A stretch of DNA of 64,000 nucleotides from Trichostrongylus colubriformis (GCA_963978905.1 OZ022256.1:1161501-1225500); one strand, 5' to 3'. Shown: positions 46,530 to 60,001, numbered from the stretch's first letter. Translations and numbers: made by a program. Notes: a model not told the origin generated them from the letters alone.

Positions 46530-49500
46530 TCTGAAGTGAATGTGGCATGGGAAGATGCAACTCCTCGGCACCATCGATCTTGCAATTGGAGGCTGTCCTC
46601 TACCCGTTGTGACTCTTCCAGATTTGCCTAAGCCTTTTCAGGTAAGGAGCTTGACAGCGTTGGCCGCGATCTCCAGGGGGCGTGTCCTCTGGCCGTGTTT
46701 GGCAAGAATTGTAACGGCAATGTTCATATCCCCCCCCCCCCTTCCATGCGACAGAACTCTGTAATGTGGAACTAGCCGATTAGGGACTTCACGCTTTAAC
46801 GTTCACTTGCTGAGCAATTATATAGTTTTAGTTTTATACAGTCGAAACTCCAAGTGATTCAGCACTCATTATCCCTACTATATACAAAACGCTTCATCAA
46901 TCTGTACGTCCTTCCCTCCGTCTGTTACGAAATCAGGAATTAAGAAAAAGGCCTGTGGAGATGGGGAGATGTGTGCATGGGTAGGGCATGGAACATGAAG
47001 TAAAGGCCACTTATGGACCATGTTAAGCTCCGCCCACGGTAGGCGGAGCGTGCTATGGAAAGTTTGGTTTTCAAATCGAAAATTGTATATTGGGTTCCAG
47101 TATGACCCGAACGTGGGGAGAAGGTGGTTAAGGTCAGAAATGAGTTTCCAAAGTCATGAAAGAGGCGTGGGCACAGTGGGTGGAACATTTGTGGAGGTGG
47201 GCGGAGTATGGACGTTACATGAAAAGAGATTTGTGGAGATCAGAACAAGTTTGGGATTGGTAGGGTAAGGAACAAAAAGTAAGGAACACTCATGCACCGA
47301 GTTAAGCTCTCACGGTGAGCGGAGCGTGCACTGGAATACTCTTACTTCAGGGAAAAGAGCAATTTCAATCGACCTACTGGCGCTCATGTTGTTTCGCGCT
47401 CAGTAGTGTGCGCCAGCCAACTGGTCCTCTTATAGAATTGATGCGAGAGTAAGAATGGAATTCCCGTTAATCATTGGACCACTGGGCTATATTGATCACT
47501 ATTTAGAAGCTCAAACAGTCAAGCTTCTTCAGCCTTATCAATTATTATCAGATCGAACTAGTCACATTTCTAGCCCCGTACCGCTCCCTACCACTTATGA
47601 GTGTGAACACTTCAGCTTCAGGTAGCTAAGTGAAACGGATTTGGTGACCCTTCATATGCTTCTTATCAAATGTTACCGCTCTAGATTACCCACCACGATG
47701 TCCATATCCCACACAGCGAAACACCTATGAGTGACAACGCTCCAGGGCAATGCGAAGGGCGAAACGACTTTGGTGACATTCGTCTTTCAGGGCTGCTTAT
47801 CAATTCTTATCAGCCGTTATCAGTTCGGATCACCCACCGCTTGTGTGCCCTACAAATTGAGGGCACCATCGACGCTATAAAGCGAGATATGAGTTTCGTG
47901 ACAGACAAAGGGACACACACCCACCCACGCAGACATGCTAAGCGAGTTATAAATAGTAGACTATACGATCAGCTGCCACACGTTATTTGTATCAGTCCGA
48001 AACTTTTTCGCACGCCCAATATCACTATGGGATTGCTTTCAGAAGCATGAAAGTCGCGGAAGGTTAGCACCTGCGATGAATTATGGCGCTCCCAAATCTG
48101 AACTGACGCAGGTAATGCTTAGCTGAGGTTTGGTTCCGATAAAAAGAACTCGAAAGTACTCCCAATGGTTTGACGAGAGTGAACAGCATGCCAGACGTTT
48201 CGTGCTTCGAAGCCACGTATGCACTTCGGTTTGTTCGAGCGCTCAAAGAGACCGGAAGGCGTAAATTTGGCTTAGGCAGACTGTTCATAGAATATGAAAA
48301 CAGGAGTGCTCAGCAATGCAACACTAGAGGAAGAACGAGACAAAACGGCGGGGAAAGACGGGAAAAAATTGAAATTCGAGAACCCCTCTTTTCGCGCCCC
48401 TCTGCGTCACTAGCCGAGGTAGAGTGCAGACAGGCGAAGAGGCTAAATCAGCCGGCCGCGGACGTTGGGTGCGTACTGTTACGTCTAAAAATCGCGCGGC
48501 CGCCCGCGGCGAGGTCGAGTAGTTTCATGGCGTGCGATTGCGTACACGCCCATTGAAGAAACAGATAGATAAAGAAATACAGAAACAGAAAAGAAAATAA
48601 ACAGATGACTAAACTGCAAATAATTTCCGTAACATTCATAACATTCATAGAAAACAAAAACGGAAACTGAGAAGAAGCTGTTCCCCTGAAGGTAACCTAT
48701 GTTATCAGATTATGGCGTCCTGAGCGGAACTTCGCACCGAGGGCGCCGCGAGGTCGACGCCGCAACGCGATTTTTAGCCGTGACGGTACACACCTTGTGC
48801 CGTCTCGCCGGCAAACCGCCCGGCAAAAGGTCCCTCACGATGCCAGCCCACTGCATACCTGTGCGGAATTCTAACCGACTGCAGCAAGATGTGCTGATGG
48901 CGCCGCGAAGCGAAAATTTGACCAATCGACCCCCACTAAAAATATATAAATCAACCCAAATTCTTGTTACTTACGTGTCCCTCCTGTCGACCTTCCCGAG
49001 TCTTTTCAAAAATTGGCGAGGAGGCCCACCTTTGAGGGGTCACTTTAAGAGGTCTCCAAATGAGAACCTCAATGTGCCGGGGATCATCACCACACACGCC
49101 GCACTTGGTTGAGCACGGCTGCAACTCGTAGCCTCAACCACCGGAACCGCCGCTGACCACTCCCTGGCAACGATTCCAACCACCACACTTTTGTGATTAG
49201 GTATTCAGGCTGCGTCGTACAAGGTGAGGCTTCACAACAGGATCCGTTCTGCAGTAGAAAGCGCGAGAGTCAAAACAGGCATCGTGTAGAGTTCGCGATC
49301 AAAGCAATTCAGGTAAGCAGTGGAAGACAAAAAAACACGTACCGATCGTTCGATCGAGCCTGAGCGCCTGAATCGTTTACTCCAGACATCATCAAAGCAA
49401 AAAGTCGAGAATAGTTGCTACAAAACACGGCTGTGAAAGAGTGATCCTATTAGGGCCATTTAGTTGGCCTGGGAGGTTAAGTAACAATAGCCACAGAAGG

Positions 49501-50111
49501 CGTCCTTTAGAGCTGAATAAGTCTGAAGGAGAGCTTTGCGGTTTAACGTAATCACTTTTTAAAGGGGAAAGTGGGAAGACAGGACGATAAAAAACGTAGA
49601 CTGATACTCGTCGAACCAGCCCACGAAACTACAAGAACGGCAGATTTCAATCAAACTTCGCCAGGACGATCGGGGAAACTCGTTTCAGACATCTCGGGCC
49701 GCAGCCATGATAACTTTGCCCTCTGATTAAGACCTATAACCCACAAAAAACACGTGTCCGACCATAATTGGAGGCCTTTGCCATATCCCTTCAACGGCTC
49801 GTACCACTCAAAAGGCTTTGCCCGTCTATGGCGTATTCGATCTTGTATTCCCAAATTCCCTAACATGGGCCAGGTTTTATAAGTCTGACGTGATCAATTC
49901 ACCATCGATTGGGTGTGGTTCATTCCTCCATATCGGCACATTTTTAGAAGTCAATACAAGAATTCAAATTCAAGAAGGTGATAAAAGAAGTGATGACTGA
50001 ATATAGTATGGATGGAAATAACTCCGATGTGAGAAATGTTGCCACCCATATGAGGGGGGAGGGCATTTTATTGTTAAACAACCAGGTATCACTGACATCG
50101 CAATCCTTTGA
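46530..50111. other. Repeat fragments, no firm gene
   Basis: Pieces of the composite family occur near 46880-46930 and 47480-47930. 48250-48480 is a copy of the repeat at 4.7 kb. Overlapping frames around 48700-49110 face each other and are not supported. Nothing else is recognised. Confidence 0.4.
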
Positions 50112-50115
50112 TTAA

Positions 50116-50543
50116 AGGAATCGTCCACGGAAAATGAGTTTTTGTGTTACCCATATATTTATGTTGTATTTGCCTAATGTTGGCCTCATGCAAAATTTCA
50201 CGCGAAAAAATGTTGTGAATCTGGCTGAGATACAGCTCCACAAAGTGCGGTCCCAGTGGGCGGGGCCTCCGTGTAAAAGCCTCGTACCGCATCCGCCGTG
50301 GTCGGAGACGCATTGTAGGAACAGAAGGTTACGTAAACAGTCCCACTCTCCGTTCCCAACGGCGGCGGAAGACGGGACGAGGCCTTCACACGGAGGCCCC
50401 GCCCACTGGGACCGCACTTTGTGGTGCTGTATCTCAGCCAGATTCATATTTTTTCGCGTGAAATTTTGCATGAGGCCAAAATTAGGCAAATACAACATAA
50501 ATATATGGATAACACAAAAACTCATTTTCCGTGGACGATTCCT
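50116..50543. mobile_element. TTAA-type foldback element, best preserved copy
   Basis: Ends AGGAATCGTCCACGG and CCGTGGACGATTCCT, flanked by TTAA on both sides (50112-50115 and 50544-50547). The two arms are nearly perfect complements almost to the centre, so the 428 bp would fold into a single hairpin. It has no coding function although three frames are open. Confidence 0.92.
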
Positions 50544-50547
50544 TTAA

Positions 50548-51253
50548 AGTCTATCTAACATGCCTATAAAATTATCATCAGAGCGTGAAATAGCACATTC
50601 TATAGAATGTCCCCCCCCCCTCATTAGGATAACGCCTAGAAAACTTTGCATGTAACGCACATGAAATGTGAGGAAGATTTGGCTAAGTTTACCCGCTACG
50701 CAAGAAGCTACCGTGGGTAGAATCCTCCTCAGTCTCTCACTCTTACAGGTCCTTTCGCAACAGCTGGAAGGGAAGGGGAGAGGGGCATCCTCTAAAACTC
50801 TTAACACTTAAGCATTACTGACGCGTTAATCTCACACTGAAGGCGTGCACTCTAGCATGCATTTTTGCCTAAGCCTTGGGAAAACGCCTACAACATAAAC
50901 AATAGTATGGCCAGACGCCAAGCACAGTGAAATGTCCCCACCCCCCCCCCCTCCCCTAGTTATGTAGCACGGTTCTATATCAATTTCCATTTTTGGAAAC
51001 TATGAAAAAGTGACTGAAAGACAAAACAGGAATCAGTCGTTTTAAAAACAACACAACCAACTCCGAATCTCACATTCCTAACTCCAAAACAGTCAACACC
51101 TACGGAAAGTCTTGATACACCTGCTAACAATGGAATAAAAGACGTGCAAGGATGATTTCGGGCAACCTTGAGGTTTGCTGCCTGGCTCGTTGAAATCCTA
51201 CCCAGTAAATGATAGAACTGAAATGTAGTGATAACGAAATGCGACGAAATCAC
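50548..51253. other. No recognisable gene
   Basis: Contains poly-C tracts near 50610 and 50940. Nothing else is recognised. Confidence 0.35.
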
Positions 51254-51478
51254 CCATGAAGACCAAAGGCTGGCCAGCAGAATAAGGAACTTCTTCCGGT
51301 AGTAGAGACCATCATGGTCGACTACTTTGAATTGAATGAACGATGAGATGCCATAACTGGGATTGCTGCCGTAGAAGGTTCGTTTGGCTAATAATCGTTT
51401 AGGAGTGGAACCGACATGTTCCGATCCAACGGCACCAGTTTGTCGCGGTAAAATGATGCGCAGTGCAACGCCTCCTTT
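51254..51478 (-). CDS. Candidate exon of an unrecognised protein (75 codons)
   Basis: The minus-strand frame runs from an acceptor GATTTTCAG to a donor TGG|GTGATT, exactly 75 codons at phase 0 at both ends. It reads GGVALRIILPRQTGAVGSEH, then PKRLLAKRTFYGSNPSYG, FIQFKVVDHDGLYYRKKF and a hydrophobic LILLASLW end. Composition and matching splice signals favour a real exon. No family or neighbouring exon is recognised. Confidence 0.4.
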
Positions 51479-51479
51479 C

Positions 51480-52454
51480 TGAAAATCGTTGCAGTTGTTC
51501 ATCACTTTCAATAAAAGACAGTCTCATCAATCAGACGGGTTTTTATAGACAAGCACGGCGGTATGGGAGGCTAAAAAGGGCTACAAGGCCAATTACAACA
51601 TGTTTCTTTTGAAAAATGTGAGAATTTCTGAGAAAACAGAGCGCAGTTTTTCAGATAAGCGAGACGTATGCTGGTAGTTATAGCAGTTCTGATAAATCGC
51701 GTAAGCTGAAAACCAATGAAAAGAGGGCTGTTGGTCGATTTCCAAGCTGAGAGTAGGCATGTCGGCTCCTATTGGCCAAAACATGACACTGTGAAAAAAG
51801 AACACGAGAGCCCTCTTTCTCAGACTGCCTTTCGTCCCCACTCCATCACTGGCAGCTGAGGGGTAGATGCAGACGGTAAGAGGCTACGCCGGTCGGCCGC
51901 AAACGTTGCCCGCCCTCGCAGCAACTCGCCCAGTGGATGACGACAGTGTGAATGGCAGCGCTGCGAGGTCGCGATAAAAAACGTTGGGCGCGATTTGACC
52001 GAGATTCTCTCTACCCCAGGCAGTGTGTTCAACTTGTACTATATGCAATAATAATGCAGTGTTCATATCAAGCCATCGTTACTTTCTCCCAGACTTTCAT
52101 TGCCCGGTTGCCCCGATTTCTTGAGCGTCAATGAATGAAGGATTTATCGGCCAAGGGCTTAGATCGGTCCGCTCCCATCTGGGAAGTGGCTTCGGTTTTC
52201 AGAAATTGCACAGCTGTTCAATTTCTGTAGTGCTCTGTTGAACACAAGCAACATGTCTAAACTCTCTTCTTATTTGAGCTGAGATGGAGCGCATTGGATT
52301 GAACAGCAAACTCAATTCTATTTGGCCCGCTATCCATTACATTTGCAAGCAGAAATGAAGACGAGCAAATCAATTTTGAGGCTATGGGCTACTTAATGCG
52401 AATAATAGAAAAGATCTGAGTACTCCTCCTGCGAACATTAGCCTGCTACATTAG
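51480..52454. other. No firm gene
   Basis: 51780-51910 resembles the repeat at 4.7 and 48.3 kb. No other feature is recognised. Confidence 0.35.
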
Positions 52455-52880
52455 AAGAAGCGTGCACGGAAAAATGAGTTTTTTGCATATTTATGTTGTA
52501 TTTGCTTAATAAGGGCCGCATGCAAGGATTTACATGAAAGAGTGAGAAACCAACAAAGATACAGCTCCTCACAGTGGAGGCCACGCGGGCGGGGTCTCCA
52601 AGTAAGTGCTCCGCCTCGTGGTCAGATGCGGTTGGAAACGGAAAGTGAGATTGTTTACGCACATTTTTGTTTCCCCTATGCGTCTCCGAGTGCGGTGGAC
52701 GACGGGGTAGGCACTTATCCTGAGGCTCCGCCCCTCGGCCTCCGTTTTGAGGAGCTGTATCTTATTGTTAGTCGGATTCTCACTTTTTTAAGCGTGAAAT
52801 TTTGCATGCGGCCCCTATTAAGCAAATACATCACGAATACATGGGTAAGAAAGAAACTCATTTTTACGTGAACGATTACT
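52455..52880. mobile_element. TTAA-type foldback element, copy at 52.5 kb
   Basis: Ends AGAAGCGTGCACGG and CGTGAACGATTACT with TTAG/TTAA outside. The arms share TTTATGTTGTATTTGCTTAA and GGGCCGCATGCAA with their complements. Same family as 50116-50543 but more diverged. Confidence 0.8.
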
Positions 52881-53174
52881 TTAAGCAATTTCCGGGCTGA
52901 TGCTCAGAGCCAAAAAGAAGGCTAGCTGTCTTTGCTCCACATACATATGTGTATTCGACAAAATCCGACTCAAAAGGGTCGAAAACCACCCTTGGTGAGG
53001 CCCTTCAAGCAGACTCGCGAGTGTCGAGGAAAATAGCGGCTTCAGTGCGACCCTCCCCCCACAGAAGGTCAAATACGACCCCTCCCGTTTTTTGACCTCG
53101 ACAATTCCAATAAAGTTGCCGAATTATATAGATGCAATGCGTTTTACATTGGTGCTTAATTTTCCGATTCCACG

Positions 53175-54729
53175 CAGCGTCAAGCCTTCGTTGGGGAATC
53201 CTCAACGGGGGGCGGGGGTCGTATTTGGTCCGCTAGGAAGGGGGGGGGGTCGTAATCGTTGAGGTAGGCAGTGATCAACAGAATTTCTCAGGCTGAGGGT
53301 CTAAAGTGTAAGAAAAAAATGATAAAACTGACTAATTAGGTTCAAACCCGAAACTAGTTTAATTTAATCATCATGGAAACCTCATGCGTGGCGCGATCCG
53401 CAACGATACCGGTCAATGCCAGTAGCCCTTTTGTTGGTCCGCTGACACCGAAATCACGTATAGAGACACCTCTAAAATTCACCAATTAATCGTGCAAAGC
53501 GATATCTATTGTAAGCATTCGCTGAAAATCAGGTGGTCAGACCACCGACATGCCTCTATGAACGGGTACTACCGTGGATGGACGCTCCAGAAACAAAGGG
53601 ATGAAAACAAAAAATTAGCTGATATGGACTTCTTCCATATCTTACTACGATCGCCAGTGCGTAATCTAGTGTTAGCGGCCACTATGCGGAAACGCTTGTA
53701 TTCATTGAGAAAGTGGGTGAAACCCTCATGCATGGTGCATCCCACAGAGAAGCTGACCGACACTTCTCGCCTTCCCACCAGGCCCCCGAGAGCGAAGGAT
53801 GCATACTGGAAAAATTTCAGTAACAATGAGTCGATTTTTGGGAAGATTCGTGGGAAGATCTCGCAAATCCGGCGAAAAAAGCTTTCCTCAACTGGCTTTT
53901 CTGAATTTTTTCTTGCTTTGTTTTGAAGATATGGCATAGCACAGGTAGTCATTCGAAAGCGATAACCTAGCGGACCCCGCCTCACCAAAACGAACTCATA
54001 TGGTTGAGTTTGTAGGAAGTTATGGCCATTTCCGTGAAACACTTCGAAATTTTCCTCATCTAATCTTCATCTGGAAACCCATATCGATAACTAAGCAACC
54101 ATTGGGGGCAAGCGGCCAGTAGATAGGTCTGAGGAAGTTATTAGGAAAACAGTTCACAGCTGTCTGAAAGATGGGCCCTAGGTAAAGCTCGAAGTATTTT
54201 AAGAATGTAGGAATTCAGTATGGGGAAGATACCGCGCTCCATGGTGATCGCCGAGTTGAAGCCGCTGTATCGACCTGCGATCAGATGGGGAGTGTATTAC
54301 ATGGCTCCAATTTGGCTTTTCTTTTAATTTTTGACTTTCCTACTCTTATTTTTCATCTTTTATCCTTGCCGTGTAATTTACATGACTTTTCTTCTTTGTA
54401 ATCAGAGCACGAGCACATTACCAATGGTCGGCGTTGCTTTCGTTTCGGGATATAAGTAATGGAGTTGCTGGGTTCTTATCTTAAACGATTTCGTTTTGGA
54501 ATATTAGTACTGAGTTTTGTTAGGTCCTTCATTCTCTCTTTTGTCAGGGTTAGGTTTGACATCTGTTTTTTTTTAACCATAAGCTCTTAATTTCCCACAT
54601 GGATCGCAGTGGCTTGGTAGAAACCACAGAAGACGGAACCTGGAGAAAGGGGGGGGGTTGTATCGAGGCCCCCTTTTGGGGGGGGGTCGTATTTTTTGAA
54701 AATTCTTCTGAGCTGGACGCTTGACCCTG
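53175..54729. mobile_element. hAT-like non-autonomous element, copy C
   Basis: Ends CAGCGTCAAGC and GCTTGACCCTG with a perfect 8-bp duplication ATTCCACG (53167-53174 and 54730-54737). 1555 bp, shorter than A and B mainly because the internal tandem duplication is present once. Poly-G/TCGTA motifs lie near both ends. The frame at 53492-53926 is not intact in A or B and is not called. Confidence 0.93.
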
Positions 54730-54858
54730 ATTCCACGTTTTTGTGGATTAGGAGTGGGAGATCATGAGGCAAATTGCTCGGATGTTAACCAATGCCGTGA
54801 ATATGATGAAATAGCGTGATTTTGATCGGATTATGCTCTTACTATGTAAAAATCCCTT

Positions 54859-56150
54859 TGTGCTAGAATGGAATTTATACCCAGTGGTCCAATTCAGCCA
54901 CAACCCTCGTCAATTTTGCCTCCTGTGTCTAAAACATGCGCCAGAGTGAGAATCGTCGTCAAAAAGCACTGCGGCAATTGTGAGTTTCGCGAACAATGAC
55001 GAAAAACTTGGGGGGGGGGGGGATGAGGAGTGAAAGGCAGCAACCAACAAAGTGAGGAATCACAAGTGGCGACTAGAAAAGCGCTGACATATTTGAGGCA
55101 TGTCGAACAGTTTGCAGATTTGAGGTACATCTCAATGTGGAGGGGGCAAATGGAGCGCCTTACCCTTGCTTCTCATGAGAAACAGAGGCTACGTGAAATG
55201 AAAGTGCATTTATTCTTCACAACTTCAACTGAAAACCGCTCAACGGCTGCTATCTGTAAAGCGGACTCGTTTCGTGCGGAACGATCACATCAGGGGAAAT
55301 TCATTGCTATTTTCCTCATGCTGAAGCGGCTTCGCGACCCGCGTCAGATAGGAATCAACAAACCGGCCGTGTATAATAGAGGCGCTGAGAACGTAACGGC
55401 CGTGGTCGGGAGCCAGTGGGTGAGGCGCAAGAGGCACATGCCCAACCCGCAAATCGCAGCGCAATCGCAATACTACGTCGTCGCAAGTTACCGCAGGCGC
55501 CATCGCACGAGCGCCTTAATACGTCCGCAGTTACCGCACACCCGTAGCCCTTCCGGAAGGGAAGCAAGTACTCCCCACTGGCAGTCACTTGACCATTAAA
55601 AACCTTTTGTGATTTCTCCCTTCGCTTCTCCTCTTTATGCGGGAGAGGTTACTGCGCGCTCACACTTTAATAAGACCACTTTTACTCGCTCCAACTTTGC
55701 AATCTTCAACAATATGATGTGCAGTTTCGAGAACTTCCGAGAGATTAGCGCTCGCAAAGGAAGGTTCTGAGCTGGTGAAGGTGATCCCCGGGCCTGGATC
55801 GTTGCTATTGCATACTTCTGGTGATGGATCAGCTTTGGCCCAAGCCAACCATCTCTTACACCTTTCTGGGCGCCATACATCCTAACAATAATGTTGAACT
55901 GAACCATTATTAACACTCATCAGAAGCTAAATCATCGTAGTCGGCTAGGTAGAGCACTGAAGAAATTTTCTGACAAATTACAGCTTCCCAACCCCGATGA
56001 TACGACCCCTTCCATGATCCACGATTACTGAAAGATCACTCAAACAGCCTGTGGTAGTTGAAGATTCGTCGAGAAACAAATCAAATAAACAAAATGAATG
56101 CAAATAGAAATGTCTGGAAAAAGCTGTTTCGACCAGTAAAGTGGATCAGT
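54859..56150. repeat. 1.3-kb duplicated segment, copy 2
   Basis: Collinear with 39776-41085. Shared landmarks include GCGGCAATTGTGAGTTTCGC, GTGTATAA.AGAGGCGCTGA, TAGCCCTTCCGGAAGGGAA and GGTGATCCCCGGGCC. The foldback that abuts copy 1 is absent here, so it is not part of the unit. Confidence 0.75.
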
Positions 56151-56498
56151 ACCGTGTTGAATGCTCACGTAGTATGGAAATTCATTAATGTTAGGTAACA
56201 TTAACTTCACAGATCCTGCTTGTATACAGTATTTCGAAATATTATGGACACGTCAGTCATAGAAAGAACTGCTACCTTTCAGCACTCGACACGTTGCCCT
56301 TCCCTTACCACAAAATCAGAATGGTACCCAATTTTCGTTCAGTTTTTACAACACCGTAAACTAATCTTCCGTAGAAAATAAGGCGTAGGCAGGGCTACTC
56401 AGCTGAAGTGGAGCAGCTCCTGACCTACTGTCCTCACTTCACAAGCACTAACATCGAAGCAGAATTTCCGCTCCATCGTGACTTCGATCCTCCATCGT

Positions 56499-57300
56499 GA
56501 ACTTTTTGAATCAGAGATTTGCAGACCGCGGAGGTTGCCTCCCGATGCTCTTTTTCCCATTGCATTCCTTTCAGTTACTTAGTTACTGACCATGTGTTCT
56601 GGCCATTTCGATGTCCAAGCAGTGTAATTGGACGAAAACCCCGCTATGGACTGAATAACAAAAGATGGGAACGCGCAAAAAAAACTCCCATCAAACACCG
56701 TTGAGAGAAAGCGATATGAACGTGCAGCCGCGGAAGTTCCCCGGAGAAACGGCTGGATCGAAATGTCGCAACGTGTCTGAACAATCATCGATGGCTAATC
56801 TACCTTCGACCACAGGCGAATGACAAGCAGGTTAGCGAGGTACTTCTAGATCCTCTTATCCGTTGGGTGAGAAAAATATGTATCACGATGGAGCGGTAAT
56901 TCTGCTTCGATGTTACATATTTTTCTCACCCAACGGATAAGAGGATCTAGAAGTACCTTCGCTAATCTGCTTGTCATTCGCCTGTGGTCGAAGGTAGGTC
57001 AGCCATCGTTGATTGTTTAGACACGTTGCGACATTTCGATCCAGCCGTTTCTCCGGGGAACTTCCGCGGCTGCACGTCCATATCGCTTTCTCTTAACGAT
57101 GTCTGATGATGCTGGGAGTTTTTTTTGCGCGTTCCCATCTTTTCTTATTCAGTCCATAGCGGAGTTTTCGTCCAATTACACCGCTTGGTCATCGAAATGA
57201 CCAGAGGATACACATGGTCAGTAACTGAAAGGAATGCAATGGGAAAAAGAGCATCGGGAGACAGTCTTCGCGGTCTGCGAATCTCTGACCGAAAAAGTTC
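56499..57300. repeat. 802-bp palindrome
   Basis: The left arm (GAACTTTTTGAATCAGAGAT) and right arm (ATCTCTGACCGAAAAAGTTC) pair over nearly 400 bp at high identity, through TTCCCCGGAGAAACGGCTGG and CTAGATCCTCTTATCCGTTG with their complements. The loop (about 56882-56912) is the inverted copy of the flank at 56452-56482 (ACATCGAAGCAGAATT). No coding function. Confidence 0.92.
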
Positions 57301-58018
57301 TTCTCCCAGATACGCCTAAGTCATTGTTAGGTTGGGTCGCTGTTAGAGTACGAATGCAGCCTTGCTCCTATGCCTTCTAGTGCAAACCGAAAAAAAACTG
57401 GAGAATGCCATAAAAACGAAAAAGCGTTCGGCACAAGCCAGTGCTCTACATGTTGGTATGCATCCTGCACTTTACATCCGTTGGTGGCATGAGAACGAAC
57501 CGATACCAACAAGGTTGCCCCGGGAAAATTCAAGATCTATTACTCGAGGTGCTCAGGGGATCGCTGCAGACTTCCGCACCTTATTCGCCAGCAGTTCCAC
57601 CTGCCAACTTCAGATCCTCAAAATTGTAACAGTCAATTTATAAAAATGCTTCGTGGTAGTGGAGGTTATACTGCGATATGCAAGGATACCTAACAGCAAG
57701 ACTGTTGGGATCAATCAGCGTCTACATTTATGTCAGGAAGTGCCAGCAAACATTGTGAAAAGCACTTTGCATGTGTTTCACAATTTTTTAGCACCTTCTC
57801 ATTCCCATGCAGTGTAACCCATAGCCCATACAAGACGTAAGACCGACAGATGAATTTTAATTGATACAGGACTCGTTCACTGGCAGCCCCCAAGGGACAG
57901 CTCCAGGAATCAAAGTTTCACTTCCTTTCCACGAGAAATAGCGGTTAGTCACATAGTTATCTCGTGATTCGATATGAAGTGATATTCGGTCAGCTTTCTA
58001 AGAGACATGCCAAGATAG
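57301..58018. other. No recognisable gene
   Basis: Only short unsupported frames. Confidence 0.35.
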
Positions 58019-58368
58019 GAGTATGTACACTTATGTCGATTTTCGCGTGGGCCGCATTTCTTCGTGTGTGGTTGGGTACATTGCAACATTCCCTCTAGAA
58101 TTTTAGACCCGTTAGTCATCTCTCAGTTAAGATTGTTATCATGTAACGCTGGCGTTTCTTTTACTTATTATGCTACTATTTTGTCTTTTTGGGGCAGAAA
58201 AGTTATTCTTTATAGATAATGATGAAATGAGAGCTATATCTCAAAGGACTTCCATAATATCAGAACACTGCGTTCCGAGCGGAATTCCGACCGACCGCGG
58301 CAAGCTGTGGTGACGGTGCCGAGAGTGCGACATCGCAAAGCGAAATTTCGACATAAGTGTACACACTC
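58019..58368. mobile_element. Mutator-like MITE, copy 4
   Basis: Ends GAGTATGTACACTTATGTC and GACATAAGTGTACACACTC. The flanks GCCAAGATAG and GCCAAGATGG match at 9 of 10. At 350 bp it is about 110 bp longer than the other copies and its interior differs, so it may be a subfamily or carry an insertion. Confidence 0.85.
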
Positions 58369-58851
58369 GCCAAGATGGCTGCTGAAAGGAAAAGATTCTG
58401 AAATGTGAGTTATATCCGTACCGTCACAAGCGCTGATGCTCATTTTTTGTTTTCAATCCATCTTTCAAACCTGATTCGCGAGAGTGCATAGTGAAAAAAA
58501 CTCACGAAAGTTATGTTTCTCAGCGAGGGCTTGACGCACAAGTGAATTCAACTCCACGTTGTGAAGGTGGAGTCGACCACATCGTCGGCTTCAGAATGAA
58601 TGCAAATTCAAAAATTCATTCATTGGGAATACGTGAGCAACAAAGACAATTCCAGGGAAGATTAGCTTACATTTCAGCTATTCATTTAGTCCATGAGTTA
58701 TCTCAAATTTCCAGTTGGAACTAGTTGAGTCAGAGCAAATTACGTCACCAGTGTCACAAGGCATTTATATTGGACATCATCAGATCAAAACTTAGCTGGC
58801 ATCGACTACCGACCTGATTAGGTTGTCATCAACCATTCCAGCCCTGTTTAA

Positions 58852-59596
58852 AGACACCAGGAGGGGGTAATTTTGGCTTACGGTAGAACAGACGTAGTGT
58901 GGACGAGCTTGAGTGGCCGCCATTGCACAAACTCGCTAATTTGACGCCTTGGCATGGTGCCAAAAGAAGATGGTTCTTACATAGATTTGTTTTTTTCTTT
59001 TAGTTTTCACTTTGTTCTCTCTTATATTGTTTCTAGATTTGCATACGGGTCAAGTAAAGTCGGGAGGAGGGTAGGGGGAGAGGCAAAATTTTTACCCACG
59101 TCAAAGCTTCTTTCGCTTTCTAGGGATAGGCTAAAGCAGATGAGACCTATGCTTTGACAGATGCTTTTTAATGTGGGAGGAGGGGATATCAATTTTAGCT
59201 CAAGCCTAGTGAGGGAAAGGAGCATCTACGTCGACGCAAAGTTGCGACTCCCTCGACTTTATTCGACCCTTCTGAGATTTTCATGTATAGAAATGCACAA
59301 TTAAGAAGATCTATAAGTAAACAAGTAAAATATGTCACTAGAAAACAGTAAAGAGGAAATAATTCAAAAATAAGGTTACATCAGGCCGAAGACAAGCTCC
59401 AAAATGAACGAAGCGTGGCTCGGCCACGGAAGCTTGCAGTTCGGACGGAAGCCCGCCCTGGGGGCAAATAGCGCCCTGTGGCGCGTTTTTCAACGCCGGT
59501 TTCGTTACACGTTGTATCTACCCAACCCATATGTTCGTTTTCAGACGCCATTGTTTTCGTAAACGTTATTCCGCCCTTGCCCCCCTCCCGGTGCCT
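58852..59596. mobile_element. TTAA-flanked element, 745 bp
   Basis: Ends AGACACCAGGAGGGGG and CCCCCTCCCGGTGCCT, flanked by TTAA (58848-58851 and 59597-59600). The left part matches 37641-37887 inverted. A segment near 59060-59190 resembles 23990-24110 in an iws-1 intron. No transposase seen. Confidence 0.8.
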
Positions 59597-60001
59597 TTAA
59601 CTTTTGAAGTCCCCATCATTAGCTAGAGATGTGGTCTTCAGGAGATCTTTGAGCCCAGGCCATTATTTTCAGATTACGAGCTGGCTTGAAGCAAGCTCAT
59701 GAAATATCCTCAGAAGCCTCGAAAAAAACGCGCCAAAGTCCGAGGAATCTTCAAAGAGCTGCAAGCAGAAGGCGGAACTCGCTGCACTCTTACCTTAGAC
59801 TGAAGAACTTCTAGTTCGCAGACCATCACGGAAAGACAACTGCGATATCCGAACATGGCTTGGATATAAGGGCTCCATGTTACCTTCCTATCATCTACCT
59901 TGCAGCTCCTTCCCATCCTATAGTGAGCACAGCCTACAGGTACAGACCCAGAACACATCGATTGGGTCAATTGCCGGAGCTCGCGCCGCCCCCTGACCTA
60001 T

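Noticed and set aside
53492..53926. 144-aa frame in the hAT-like copy C
   Set aside because: It is interrupted in copies A and B and has no transposase motif, so it is probably chance openness.
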